DNA of 64,000 nucleotides, from contig CAZSNT010000002.1 of the NCBI GenBank assembly GCA_964607765.1, forward strand, positions 1-64,000. The letters run 5' to 3'. The notes under the pieces were generated by a model. It was not told the origin of the DNA. It was given only the letters and a program-made list of their open reading frames with translations, and did not search any database. Positions 32,914-45,200 of the stretch are shown in pieces; position 1 is the first letter of the stretch, and each line of letters opens with the position of its first letter. The translations under genes were made by a program, and so were the position numbers. The stretch is from CAZSNT01 sp964607765. GTDB lineage: Bacteria > Verrucomicrobiota > Lentisphaeria > Oligosphaerales > JABHEG01.

Positions 32914-35900
32914 ATGGCTCACAACGGCAAAACACGCAAGGAGACAAAGGTCATGGGAAGCCTGTTGCGTTTTAGGAAGAGCGCCCTCCTGAAGGCCTCC
33001 AACGCCCTGGCGGTATTCGGGTTGGTCCTGGCACCGTACGGCAGCTTTGCGCTGCCGCAGAATGGCGTAGTGAACGACGGCACCGCCGTGGTCACCACAC
33101 CGGATGCGAGTACTGTGCTGGTCACACAGACGTCACAGAACGCGGCCCTCACGTGGGATTCGTTCAGCATTGGGGCTACGGAAACGGTCGAGTTCGCCCA
33201 GCCAAATGCAACTGCCATAGCGGTCAACAAGATCCTCGACCAGAATCCCTCGAGCATCCTCGGCACGCTGGAAGCCAACGGTATCGTGTACCTCTTGAAC
33301 CCCAACGGGTTCATCTTTGGGGCCAACTGTACCATTGACGTGCAGGGACTCATTGCGGCGACAGCGGGATCCTTCGACGCGAACTATGCCGATAACAGCG
33401 GCGACGGTCTAATCGACCTTTCGGACTTCGGCACTGGCACGATTGTTGACAACGGTGGGTTGCTGGCCGGCCTGACAGGCCAGGCTACTCTCGTCACACA
33501 GGGCGAAAGAGCCGTTGCTGCGGGGGCGACCAAGGACGTCGAGCTTACCGCGACACAGGTTCGGTTCCTTGCTGGCGATAAAGTCGACCTGGCGAACATC
33601 GCAGGAGGCGCCTTCACGATCCAGTTGGACCGCGGCAGCGCCAACAGCATAGATGTCAGCGCAACCAGCGCCAAGCTCGAAGCGGATGTGACGCAGACGC
33701 TTCAGGGCAACGCGGCAACTGTCGAGGTCGCATCCGGCGCACAGATCCAGGATGGCATTGCCGTGGCTGGGACCGCTGGCACCGTGACGGTGGCTGCTGG
33801 CACCTACAACGAGAATGTCGTGATCGACAAGGCTCTCACGCTCCAGTCTGCAGACGGCGCGGACACCACAACGATCCAACTTCAGGGCGGCGTGGGCGTG
33901 GATATCCAGGCCGGCAGCGTCACCCTCGGCGGCACAGGCAAGGGCTTCACGATCGACGATAGCGCGACCAGCACCTTCGCTGTGCAGTTGGCCAACGCGC
34001 CGGCCAACGTCAGCATCGTCGGCAATACCATTGACACCGGCGAGAACGCAAGCATGGGCATCAGCGTCGGCGCCGCCGGCGCGGACCAGTTGAACATCAA
34101 CAACAACATCTTCAAGTCGCAGACAGGCGACGGTGCCATCTGGGGGCCCTCGGTCTCCAACGTGACGGTGTCGAACAACACTTTCACAACCAATCCCGGC
34201 TCGTATGCTATCCAGTTGTCGGGCGCTACCACCGGCACAATCAGCGGCAACGTCATCGATGGGTACGCGGGCAGCGGCGGAATCGTCATCTCCAACGGGG
34301 CGGGCACAACGGGGCTGTCCATCACTGGCAACGAGATCAGCAATTGCAGCAACGGCATTCGATTTGCCGAATACACTCCTAGTGTCGCTGGCGACATGAC
34401 CACAGTCACCATTGAGGACAACGAGCTCACCGGCAACACGACCGGGCTGCTGATTGGCGACGGTGCGCATGTGCTGGCCAGCAACTTCGTGATCCGTTAC
34501 AACTCGTTCGATGGCAATACGACCGGCTTGACGAACCAGCATGCCACCGAGGTCGTGACCGCCGAGAAGAACTGGTGGGGCGATGCAACCGGACCGCAGC
34601 ATGCGGACAATCCTCACGCCGGCGCCGCGCAGGGCGACCCCATCTCCGGTGACGTCGATTTCATTGCGTGGTACGCGACCTCGACCACTACGAGCGGGAC
34701 AGAAACCTACGAAGCCGAGAACGATGCTGGCGGGATCATCGCCTACTCCGACACCGTCAACGGCGCCTCTGCCGCTACGACATCGGGTGGGACGCTCGAA
34801 CTGCCAGCAGGCACCTACGGCGACCCGGTCATTATCACGTCGAACATCGACATAGTCGACGGCACCACCTTCAACGGCACCGTGACCATCGACGGCACAG
34901 TCACCCTCAACGCTGACGGCACGGTGACCTTCACGCAGATCGCTGGCGACAACGCCGACGCTCTGACACTCGCCCTGACCGGCAACGGCGTCAGCGTCGG
35001 CAACGTGGGCACTCAAGGCAGCCCTCTCAAGAGCTTCGGCACCAGCGGCACTGGCACGCTCAACATTGGCGGCAACGTCTACACCAGCGGCAACACCCAG
35101 ACTTACAACACTCCGGTTGTGTTGACAGCGAATACCACACTCAGTGATGCCGCAGGCGACATCATTTTCAATGACACCGTCAAGACAGACGGCACAGCAT
35201 GGGATCTCACAGCTACCGTTCCCGCCGCCAAGGAAGTGCAGTTCAATGCTGCAATCGGCGAGGTAGCCAATCCCTTGGGGAGCCTGGAAATCACGCAAGG
35301 CGATACCGTTCTGGGCGTTGCCCATGCTGCTAGTTTACAGACTAGCGGGGCGACTGAGCTCGGGGGAGATGTCACTGCGTACAGCGGCTCGGTAGTCCTG
35401 GGTGACACGACTGCTGACGACGTGACGTTGACGGCGAATGTGAAGCTTAGCGCGACAGACTTGGTTGATGTTGCCGGCGCGGTTAATGGTGCGTTCAACC
35501 TTGAGCTTGCTGGTGCGAATGGTAACGATGTTGCGGAGACGATCGGGGACACTGTTGTTGACTTGGCAGTGAGTGCTGGGGATCTGGCCGCTGGTACGAT
35601 TGATATCACGGGCAACCTTGACGCTGATACCAACGTTTCCACTGACACGGGTGGGGTTCTTGTCAACGGCAACGTGGATACCGAAGGCACGCTGACGTCC
35701 AAGACGACCGTGAATGTTGGCGGCACGTCTGAGCTTGGCGGCAATGTGGATGCGCAAGGCGGTTCGGTAGTCCTGGGTGACACGACTGCTGACGACGTGA
35801 CGTTGACGGCGAATGTGANNNNNNNNNNNNNNNNNNNNNNNNNNNNNNNNNNNNNNNNNNNNNNNNNNNNNNNNNNNNNNNNNNNNNNNNNNNNNNNNNN

Positions 35901-37814
35901 NNNNNNNNNNNNNNNNNNTCGGTAGTCCTGGGTGACACGACTGCTGACGACGTGACGTTGACGGCGAATGTGAAGCTTAGCGCGACAGACTTGGTTGATG
36001 TTGCCGGCGCGGTTAATGGTGCGTTCAACCTTGAGCTTGCTGGTGCGAATGGTAACGATGTTGCGGAGACGATCGGGGACACTGTTGTTGACTTGGCAGT
36101 GAGTGCTGGGGATCTGGCCGCTGGTACGATTGATATCACGGGCAACCTTGACGCTGATACCAACGTTTCCACTGACACGGGTGGGGTTCTTGTCAACGGC
36201 AACGTGGATACCGAAGGAGCGTTGACTTCGGCGAAGGGCATCGAAGTCCTGGGTAATAGCGAGCTTGGTGGCGACGTGACTGCTAACGATGGAGACGTTG
36301 ACTTGGCGGGAAGCACTACCTTGACCACCGACATCACCGTCAATGGCGCGAACGTGTCTTTCCTCAGCACGCTTGATTCTGATGCCGGGGGGCTACGGGC
36401 CCTCGTTGTGAATTCTCCTGGCGTGACGACTTTCGGCGACCAGGCGGCAGATGCAGTTGGTGGTACGGATCGACTTGCTTCCATCACGACCGACGCGGGA
36501 GGCCGTACGGTGATCGGGACGACTGACGTCAAGTTGAATGGTGCTTCTGCCACTTTCAATGACCCTGTCCTACTGAGAGAGAATCTCACCATTGACGAAC
36601 TGGGTGGGGGCAATGTGGAGTTCGCGAGCACGGTGGACAGTGAAGCGGGAAGCAATCATTCGCTGACCATCAACACTGCTGCCGGGGTAACTGTCTTTGG
36701 CGGTGGCGTGGGAAATGATGCGCTGGGAGCGCTGTCCGACGACGCTGGTTTGGGTGGTCTGACCACGAATGCCGCGGGCACGACACAGGTCAACGGCGGG
36801 GTCGTGACCACCACGGGGAATCAGGTTTACGGCGACAGAGCGTCCCTCGGCGCCAACACGACGTTGACCGCAGCCGATGTCAGTTTCGTCGGTGGCATTG
36901 ACGGGAAGCCCGCGGCCACGGTGTATGATCTGACGATCAACGAAGTCACCACTGTCCTTGAAGGCAACGACGTCCTCAATGGCGGCACAGCCAGCAACAT
37001 AGGCAAACTGACAATCAACAATCCACTGGACATCGAAGGCACGATCGCTTTCGCCAACTCCATGGAAGTGACGGGAGCTGTGACGCTGACAGGAGACGTG
37101 GCCGGCCTGACGTTACCAGGCGGCCTTACGCTGCACGCCAATGTTGCAGGGCCGTTCGACTGGAACGTGGATGGCAACGTGACCATTGCCGCCAACCCGT
37201 TGATCATCGACACGGGGGCGACCGGCGCGCAGACCTACACCGGGCAGATCAACTTCCCCGGCAGAACGCTGGGCATCATTTGCGGTACGCTAGACGGCGG
37301 GACGTTCCAGGGGCAGCGGCTGGACCTGTTGGTTGGCGTAAGCGCGGGACTTACGAACGCGGTCGGCTTAGCCACCGAACTGCACTTCGCCGCCCTGTCC
37401 GGTGCTGCCGCGGCCTCGAATACAATGGGCGAATTTACTGGTGCTGGCGCTGTTGATGCTGTTCTCGCGGGTCGCGTTACCGCCTATGATCTCCTGTTGG
37501 CCAACACCTACGGGCAGGCGATACTGGCTAACGCGCCGGCTGACGGTTTCTACAACGGGATCCGGATTTTCGGCCCCGACATGGCGGGCGATGAGATGGT
37601 CATGGAGACGTTGATGCCGGATTCGTTCCCGACGGACAGCTTCTTCCTGCATCGTTTCCTGACCGGTGGCGGTGGCGGCGGGCTGTTCAGCATTGACTTC
37701 ATCGACCTCGGCGACGCGAGCATCTCGGTTGAGGACCGTGGGAATTGGCCGGACACCATCAATCCGGAGCAGGATCTGTCGCAGGCGGAGAGCGAGTTCG
37801 AGCGCAGAAGGTAG
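32914..37814 (+). CDS. TpsA filamentous-hemagglutinin-like exoprotein, interrupted by assembly gap
   Basis: An extended signal peptide (about 1-47, ending near GSFALP) precedes a TPS secretion domain with YLLNPNGFIFG and VNKILDQNPSSILG. A right-handed beta-helix part follows with repeated SIVGNTI, TVSNNTF, TISGNVI and SITGNEI turns, then 125-residue near-identical repeats. A 100-N gap at 35819-35918 cuts the repeats; flanking frames agree if the flanks are joined. The remaining C-terminal part (36220-37814) is beta-rich with Gly-rich TGGGGGGLFSIDF near the end. ATG 32914 lies 8 nt after GAGGA; an ATG at 32908 is too close. It is exported by the adjacent TpsB and probably acts as an adhesin. 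Confidence 0.85.
35389..36220 (+). repeat. 375-bp tandem repeats in tpsA
   Basis: Copy 1 is 35389-35763. The next copy starts at 35764 and runs into the gap. Sequence from 35919 to about 36220 is again identical to copy 1. The period of 375 bp equals 125 codons, keeping the frame. Near-identity at DNA level points to recent amplification. Confidence 0.85.
35819..35918. other. Assembly gap (100 N)
   Basis: Exactly 100 unknown bases, a scaffold placeholder of unknown true length. The 55 bases before it (35764-35818) equal the first 55 after it, so the contig ends may simply overlap. Confidence 0.95.
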
Positions 37815-37875
37815 ATCGACTTCGGTTACATGGAGATCGGGCCTCCGACTCCACGGGAGGCACCGTGTCACGACT

Positions 37876-39261
37876 GTGTCTTCCACCGTTACCACAACAC
37901 GGTCAGGGCGTCTGCAGCCGCTTTGTCTAGTGGCGGGTGCGGACACACGTTGCGGGCGTAGCCACGAGACAAGCGAAGACTCGCTGTTCGTGGCTGCCGA
38001 CCGTGGTGTGTTCGTTGTCTCGGACGGCATCGGGGGGTTCCCGCTGGGTGACCGGGCCAGCGCGATGACGTGTGACGAGGTGGCGCGGCTGTGCGAACGG
38101 CGCGGCGCGGTGTCCATCAGTGATCTCGACGAAGCGCTCTCTCGGGCGCATCGTGCCATCTGGGAGATGGCCTACAAGCGGGAGACCCAGATAGGCTGCA
38201 CGGTCGCCGGTCTTCTTTTCGACAGAGGTCAATCCAAAGTCTGGGTTCTGCATGCAGGGGACAGCAGAGCGTACCTCTTCCGGAACGGGAAGCTCGAGCA
38301 ACTTACAGAAGACCATGCTCTCGGCGCGACGGGACTGCTTCGGCACCTGGGACGCAGCCACTTGGACTCCGATGCTCTGCCGCCCCTCAACGTCGAGATC
38401 CCGCCGGAACGCGACGCGCATGCGGGCGATCGCTACATTCTGTGCTCAGACGGCATTCTGGACCATTTCACTGAGAACGAGAAGCTGTCGCAGTTTCTTG
38501 CGGATCACGCTGGACCTGAGGTGTTACCGATGGACTTGGCCAGAGCCCTGAATGATGCGGCGCTGACCAGTCCTGAACTCAAGGACGATCTCTCAGTCAT
38601 TGTAGTCGACTGTTTCGGAAGCGACCTCGGGGCTTACGTCCAGCGGTATCGCCGTCCGGTGATGCTGCTGGCGGCTGTGGCGGCGGCGCTTGTGTTCGCG
38701 GTGGTTGGTCCGTTGAGGCAGCGTCGTGCCTCGCAGCGGCTACGCGAGCAGCTTGTGATTCAGGTGGCTGACATCTCCGCAGAGGAAGGGATCCCGCAGG
38801 TTGCTCAGGAACTCGGTGAGGTCCTGGACAGGGCTGCGGCGTTACCCACAGACGACCGTGCGGCCGTGCTGTCAGCGGCCACTGAATACGTGACGCGGCG
38901 CGTCGAGTCCCATCGCGAGGATCTTCAGAAGGCTGTGTTTGCCAGGGATTGGGAGGCGTTGGGGAAGATGCACCCCATAGCGTCCCTCGCCGAGGTCGTT
39001 CCTGACAGCGACATCACAAACCTGGCGAAGCAACTGGATTCGCTGTTGGCAAGCCGGGAGACCATCGCCAAACGCTTCTGGCAGATGGAGGACGCCCTCA
39101 GTAGAGGGTATGGCGACCGCGCGTTGGGCTTTGCTCGAGAATACGCCAAACTAGTCGGGGACGTGGTTGACAACGAGCCAGTGGTGCGGTGGGAAAAGGG
39201 CACGGCACCCAATGTGGACGGGCTGAAGGCTGCGCTCGCGCGTCCCGGGGCGGTCCCATGA
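37876..39261 (+). CDS. PP2C-type Ser/Thr protein phosphatase with membrane segment and helical tail
   Basis: About 461 residues. PP2C motifs appear in order: SEDSLFVAADRG, FVVSDGIGGFPLGD, VLHAGDSRAYLFRNG, ILCSDGILDHF and KDDLSVIVVDC, giving the metal-binding Asp residues. A membrane segment follows (MLLAAVAAALVFAVVG, near 262-277), then about 180 helical residues outside the cytoplasm. The start is uncertain: GTG 37876 is the first in frame after the tpsA stop, GTG 37930 is an alternative, and neither has a good ribosome binding site. It overlaps the giant kinase gene (ATGA), making a kinase/phosphatase pair. Confidence 0.85.
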   Translation: MSSTVTTTRSGRLQPLCLVAGADTRCGRSHETSEDSLFVAADRGVFVVSDGIGGFPLGDRASAMTCDEVARLCERRGAVSISDLDEALSRAHRAIWEMAYKRETQIGCTVAGLLFDRGQSKVWVLHAGDSRAYLFRNGKLEQLTEDHALGATGLLRHLGRSHLDSDALPPLNVEIPPERDAHAGDRYILCSDGILDHFTENEKLSQFLADHAGPEVLPMDLARALNDAALTSPELKDDLSVIVVDCFGSDLGAYVQRYRRPVMLLAAVAAALVFAVVGPLRQRRASQRLREQLVIQVADISAEEGIPQVAQELGEVLDRAAALPTDDRAAVLSAATEYVTRRVESHREDLQKAVFARDWEALGKMHPIASLAEVVPDSDITNLAKQLDSLLASRETIAKRFWQMEDALSRGYGDRALGFAREYAKLVGDVVDNEPVVRWEKGTAPNVDGLKAALARPGAVP

Positions 39262-42200
39262 GCTCTCAGTCAACAGCCGAAATTCCTCCCCCTCCGGCTA
39301 ACATGCCGTCCTGGTCCGATGGCATCCACGCCGTACAGGCCCTTGAGCGCATTGGGGCTGGGGCTTTCGGTACCGTCTATCGCGCTGAGCTTCGTTCTGA
39401 TGTGGTTGCCAAGAGCGGCGCTGCTCTTCCCGCAGGTACCGTTGTAGCCGCCAAACGCCTCGCGCTTGCGCCTAACCAGACCGAGGAGCAACTCCGGCGG
39501 CTGGTTGAGCGCGACAACCTGCTTTTCCGTTTCGACCACCCCAATATCGTTCGCGCCTACTGCTCCTTTGAATTCCAGGGGACGGATGACCTGCCCCTGT
39601 ACATACTCATCATGGAGTGGCTCGATGGCGCTGACGGCAAGCACATTATGGAGACCTACGGGCGATTGCCCGAAGACGAAGCCGTCCATGTGATGCTTGC
39701 GTGTGCCCGGGCTCTGGAGCATGCCGTGCAGCACGGGGTTGTGCACCGGGACATCAAGCCCAGCAACATCTTCCGCCTTTCCGACGGCGTCACCAAAGTG
39801 CTGGACTTCGGCATTGCCTGTACAACGGAGGGTACGAGCACGGGCTCCGGCATCGCGGGGACGACGGGCTACATCGCGCCTGAACGTTACAACGACCCAG
39901 AGCTGGCGAGCGGCGACGAGCTCGCGGACATCTTCAGCTTCGGGGTCACCTTCTACGAACTGCTTACAGGGGAGATGCCCTACTGGATTCCGGGCGAAAC
40001 CGACGAGCAGAAGGCCGTGTTTGCTTCGAAGGTCTGGGCTCCGAATTACACTGAACGTGCTATTCCGTTTGCCCATGAGGTCTTCAGGAGCCGCCCGGCG
40101 TTGCGCGATGTGGTTGAAACCTGCCTGCGTTGTGATCGCGCGAAGAGATTCGACTCGTTCGCGGACCTGGTGACGGCCCTGGAGGAGTGCCAGGACAGCG
40201 TCGGCTCGACCGGCGACACGCGAGCAAACCGGGGGCGCGTGTTGGGCGATTACCGTCTCCTTGAACGTATTGACGTACCGAGCAAGTATGGGCACGTCTG
40301 GATCGGTGAGCCACTTGCCGCCCAAAGCGATGCCGAGGCGCGTGTAGCGATCAAGATTCTTGCCGACAGTTTTTGTGAACAGCGGTTCGTGGATCGTTTC
40401 CGCAAGGAAGCCGAGGCCCTGGAGGGGCTCGACGGCTGTCCGTGGATCGTCGACTGCCTGGGCTACTTGGAGACCACAAATGCCCTCGGCGAGCCACGGT
40501 ACGCTATTGTGCAGGAGTATCTGCCGCACGGGAACCTGGGCGAGCGTCTGGCCAAGCGTCCGCACGGCTTGGCTCCTGATGAAGCGATTGGCGTTTTCCG
40601 TTGCGTCGCTGAGGCGCTGGCCTATGCTCATGACCGTGGTCTTGTCCACCGCGATGTGAAGCCGGACAACATTGTCCCAATCGGTTCCACTGAGGCGAAA
40701 CTGATAGATTTCGGTATCGCGCACGACGCCGGCGGCAGTCGCTGCAGTGAGGCCGGTCTGAAGGGAACGCTCGATTATATAGCCCCGGACTTCCTCACCG
40801 AAGGCCGTGGTTTCCACGGCGACGCCAAATCGGACGCCTACAGCTTTGGCGTCTGTTTCTACCAGGCCCTGACCGGTCAGTTGCCTTACGAATCCCTGTG
40901 GGAGTTTGGGAACCCGCAGGAAGAACTCCGGTCGCGCGCGCTGCAGTCGTCAGCCTCCGCCATTGACTGGAGCCCCGGCGTCTTCTCGAACTGGCCGGAA
41001 CTACAGGCAATCTGCGCGGCGTGCCTTGAGCTGGACCGGGCCAAGCGCCCCGGGAGAATGGACGAGATTGCCCAGACTCTCGGGGACCTCTTGGACTCGC
41101 TTATGGCAGTAACGGAGTTCGACTTAGTCACAGTTGGCAGCGATGGCGATGGCCGTATCACCCTCGGCCTTGACTCGGCCTCGCCGCCGGCGTTCCGAGG
41201 CATGCTGCTGGCGACAGAGGACGAGTTCGAACGTGCTCGCCTGCTGTACAGGCGCCGTCGTGACCTTGGCGCCATGATCGAGACACCGCTGCGTATCATG
41301 AAGCATGGGGCCGAGCCGGCAATCGCCGTGTTCGGTCTGACCTCCCCTGGCGCGCCTCTGGCCTCGACGCTGACCCCGGGGGACGGGTACTGGCAGTATG
41401 CACACGTCGTCCGTCTGCTGCGGGACACTGTCGCGTGCCTTCATGCTCTGCATGCCAGTGGACTCTGGCACGGCAATATCGGCCGGGAGACTGTGTGCTG
41501 GTGTGAAGGGACAGGGCCCTGCCTGACTCAACCTACGTTCGCAGGCAGCGACAGCCCCGCCGCCTGCCAGGACCGGGACGTCTCGGATCTGGCCGCGCTT
41601 CTTCTGCGATGCCTTTGTCCCACGACGGTTGATGTCGAAGGTCTCCGTGACTGCACCAGGAGAACCGGCGTTGACGCCAGATTTGCGCCGCCGGCGGACC
41701 TGACTGTCGGCGAGACACTGTTCGCCTGCGTGCCGGAGGCCGCCAGAATCCTCTTGCTCATGCACGATCGGCGGCTTACGGCTGCTAGAGCTTCTCACCG
41801 TCTCGCGGCGCTTTGCTCGCGCCCCTACTGTGGTCGCGTCGTCGGGCGGTTCTCCCAGAGCCTGCTGGGTGACGAGGCAGAGAAGCGCGCAGGCTACGAA
41901 TTCCTGCGGGAACTGGACGCGGGCGGCTGCGGCAAAGTTTGGGAAGTGTCGCGTCTCTCCGACGGCAAGGCATTCGCGCTGAAGTCACGGCATGACAGTC
42001 ACAGCGAGAAGAGGTTCCGGCGCGAGATAGAGTTCCTGAAGGGGCTCGGCGCGTGTCCATCCATCGTCCAATTCGAGGACGCATTCGTCGAGGAAGACTC
42101 CGATGGAATGGTGCGCACCTACCTTGTGATGGAGCGGCTTTCCGGCCAGTCTCTCAAGGATCTCATTCAGGCCAAGCGACAAAGAGAGTCCACGGCCCCC

Positions 42201-45200
42201 GTTCGGGATATTCTCCACCTGTTCCACTACTACCTGCTGGCCCTCGATTACTGTCACAACCGGGGAATCATTCACCGCGACCTGAAGCCGGGGAATCTCT
42301 TTGTTGAGGATGCGTCTGACGGTGGCATTGGGAAGCTGCTGGATTTCGGCATCGCCCGGGACGACCGGGGCAGCACCACGATTGCAGACATACCGGGAAC
42401 GGTTGAATACATGGCCCCCGAACGGTGGCTGCCCAGCGAGTTTGGGTTGCCCCGCAAGTTCCGGGGAGACCCCCGGAGCGATCTGTTCGAGCTGGGCGTG
42501 TGTCTCTATGAGTCCCTCACCGGCGAGAGTCCTTTTGGCGTCCCACTCCCCGCGTCGGGGGGAGACAACATTACGTTCCACGATGCCGTTCGGGAGCGAG
42601 TTGCGGGGCTGAAACAGGGAGGCGTGGATTGGTTCGACCACACGGGGTGGCCAACGCAGCTCATCGACTTTCTGTGCGGCTTCCTTCATCCCCAGCCTGA
42701 ACACCGCTTTGCGTCGGCTGCTCAGGCTCGACACGCAATCGACCAGCTTCTGGAACAGTGGGAGGAGCTTCCTGACGCAGCCGTCCGAGCTGTAGATGGC
42801 TCACTCCCCGAAATGCTCTTGCCTGACGCTGCAGAGCAAGCCAGTGCCGGGAAGGAAGCACGCTCTGGAACAAATGTCGTGGTTCCGCCCACCCCTGAGT
42901 ACATACGCACTCACCACGAGCGTGAAAAGCGCTGGCAGACCGGCAGGCGGAGACGGAAAGCTGTTCCCTATGCGGCCGTCTGGCTGGTCTTGCTCGTAGC
43001 CGGCTGCGCCTGGGGCTGGCACAACCGAGGCAGGCTGTCGGACTGGTTCGCACGCCAGAGTCACGCAACCGGATGGTCTGCATGCCAGGCGCTGACCGGG
43101 ATAGAAGCGGAGTTGCGCAACGCCGAGGAATTGACCACGGTTGAGTACTACATCAACCGGATCCACCGGGAGCGTCCTTCGCCGCAGGAAGCACTCAAGT
43201 GGCTGGCGCGTCGTTACGACGAACACGCTCAGGATCTCACGCGTGGCCTCATCCCAAATCGCCTGGAACGCATCATCCAGAAGGCTCCGGACATGGTAGA
43301 AGCGGGGCGCTGTATCCAGCTCGCCGATCGGCTCTGGCAGGAGGAGGCCTGGCGCTGGCTTGGATTCAGTGAAGAACACACCTCCTACCTGGCGGCTGTG
43401 GCAGAGAGCCGCCTCCTCACTCTGGCGGCCCTGCAGCAGAGCAAGCCTGGCGAGATAATCACACTCCACGACAGCTTCTTCCGCGGCTTGTACGGTCCCA
43501 AGAGCGACCCGCAGGAGTGGGACGTGGTGCGCTTCGCCCGGTTCGAGGAGAAGACGTGGGACGCGATTGTGAAAGCCCACGCCAACCCGGACCTGCTCGC
43601 GAGGCTGAAGGTTGCTGAGTTGGAGTCGGCCTACGCACGCATCAAAAGTCGTGACCGCGGCATGCGTGCGACAGCTGCGCTCAACCTGGGAGCTCGAATG
43701 GCGAATGTGGCTGACGGAGTGAGCGAAGAGCCGCTCATGTCCGCATTGGGCAAACTCACTGCTCTGCATACCGACATCATCAATGCCCGGGACGAGGCGT
43801 ATATCAAGGCTGCCGACGCCGATAGGTACATCCAGGCCATTGTGGGTGAAGTCAAAGGCAATGGCGGCTATGTGTTGGATGTCCTCAATGAGGGCGGCTT
43901 CCCGGAGTTCGATCAGCTGGCGAATTTCGAGAAAGAGCTTGCGGCCCTGTCGGCTGACGTGCCGTCAGCATCCGATGCCGCCAAGTGGCCCCTCTGGGCC
44001 GAGAAGCTGTCGGATACAGCATCGGGCATTTCCAGCCTGGCCCTGGGGAGGTGGTCGACCGAGATGCAGAAGTACAGCGATGTGCTGCCGTCTGAGAACC
44101 GGTGGGTGAAAGGCAAGGCAGAGGAAGTGTTACGGAAACAGTTCCAGCCGGATGGCACTTTCGCGCGCACGCTGAAAACAGTTGCAGATCTGGGCGAACT
44201 CAAGAAGGACCTGGATCTCCGCGAGTTTGCGAAATACCGGGCTCTCGTGTCGCTGGAGAAGAGCTTGGCTGCCAGCCCCGATTGTCACTGGTTCGGCGAG
44301 TTGATGCGCAAGGAAGTGTATCCTGAACTGGATGCTCTGGCGCAAGCGGCTCTGGCGGAAGCGTGGACCGGATGGCGCCGTCTGGAGTTCGAGCCACGTC
44401 TGACCCCGGACAGCATCGCCGGCATGTTCCGTGGCTATGACCTGAAGGCAGCAACGCCAGACGAGCCAGGCGCCGAACGGGGCCCTTCCGTGCCTGAGGG
44501 CTTGCGGGATTACGTCGGAGCCTACAAGCAGAAGGACACAATGCTCGAGCACCTGACACAGTATTGGGCTAGCCTGCAGGCATGGACCGTGCCAGAGGCC
44601 ACCAAGCGCCTTGCTGAGTTCGAGAAGCTCAACGACAGGTTCGTTGCCCTGTCTCAGGCCCAGGAGCTCTGCAGCGATTTCGGCAAGCTCGCCGCTCTTT
44701 CCACGTTGCCTGCACACAGCGCAGCGCTGAGGAAGATCGTCGCAGACAGATACGGCGAGCTACCGCAGTTGGGCAGGATGCCGGCACGTTTTTTCGATCT
44801 CCCCGCTGGGACTGCCGCATCGGTCGATGCCGCCCTCGCCAAGAGCGGCAAAGAGATGTTCACCGATGTCGAGAAGCTGGTCGACTCCTATCCCCCAGCC
44901 AAGACGGCGGTCACCGCGCGACTCTCGGCCGAGTACTGGGCTGCTCTCGGAGGCTGGGATACGAGCCTTGCGCAGACCGCTCGCGAGGGCGTGAAGAGAC
45001 TGGACGGCGATGCCACGGGGCTGGTCCGAGCAGAGGCGTTTGCCACAGACGTGGCGAGCTTGGCCGCCATAGCTGTTCTTCCTGAGCACTCAAAGACACT
45101 CAAAGGCCTCTTTCCGGGGTTGAACGATGGTCTGCGGCAGTTCGGCAGACCGCCCCCCGACTTCTTTGATCGGTTCCCCAACATAGCTGCGAGTATAGAC

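Noticed and set aside
33409..35325. 638-codon minus-strand frame opposite tpsA
   Set aside because: Low-complexity shadow of the GC-rich repeats; no ribosome binding site, and the + strand encodes a clear TPS protein.
42801..43769. 322-codon minus-strand frame opposite the giant kinase
   Set aside because: Antisense shadow; the kinase frame has motifs and coupled start and stop.
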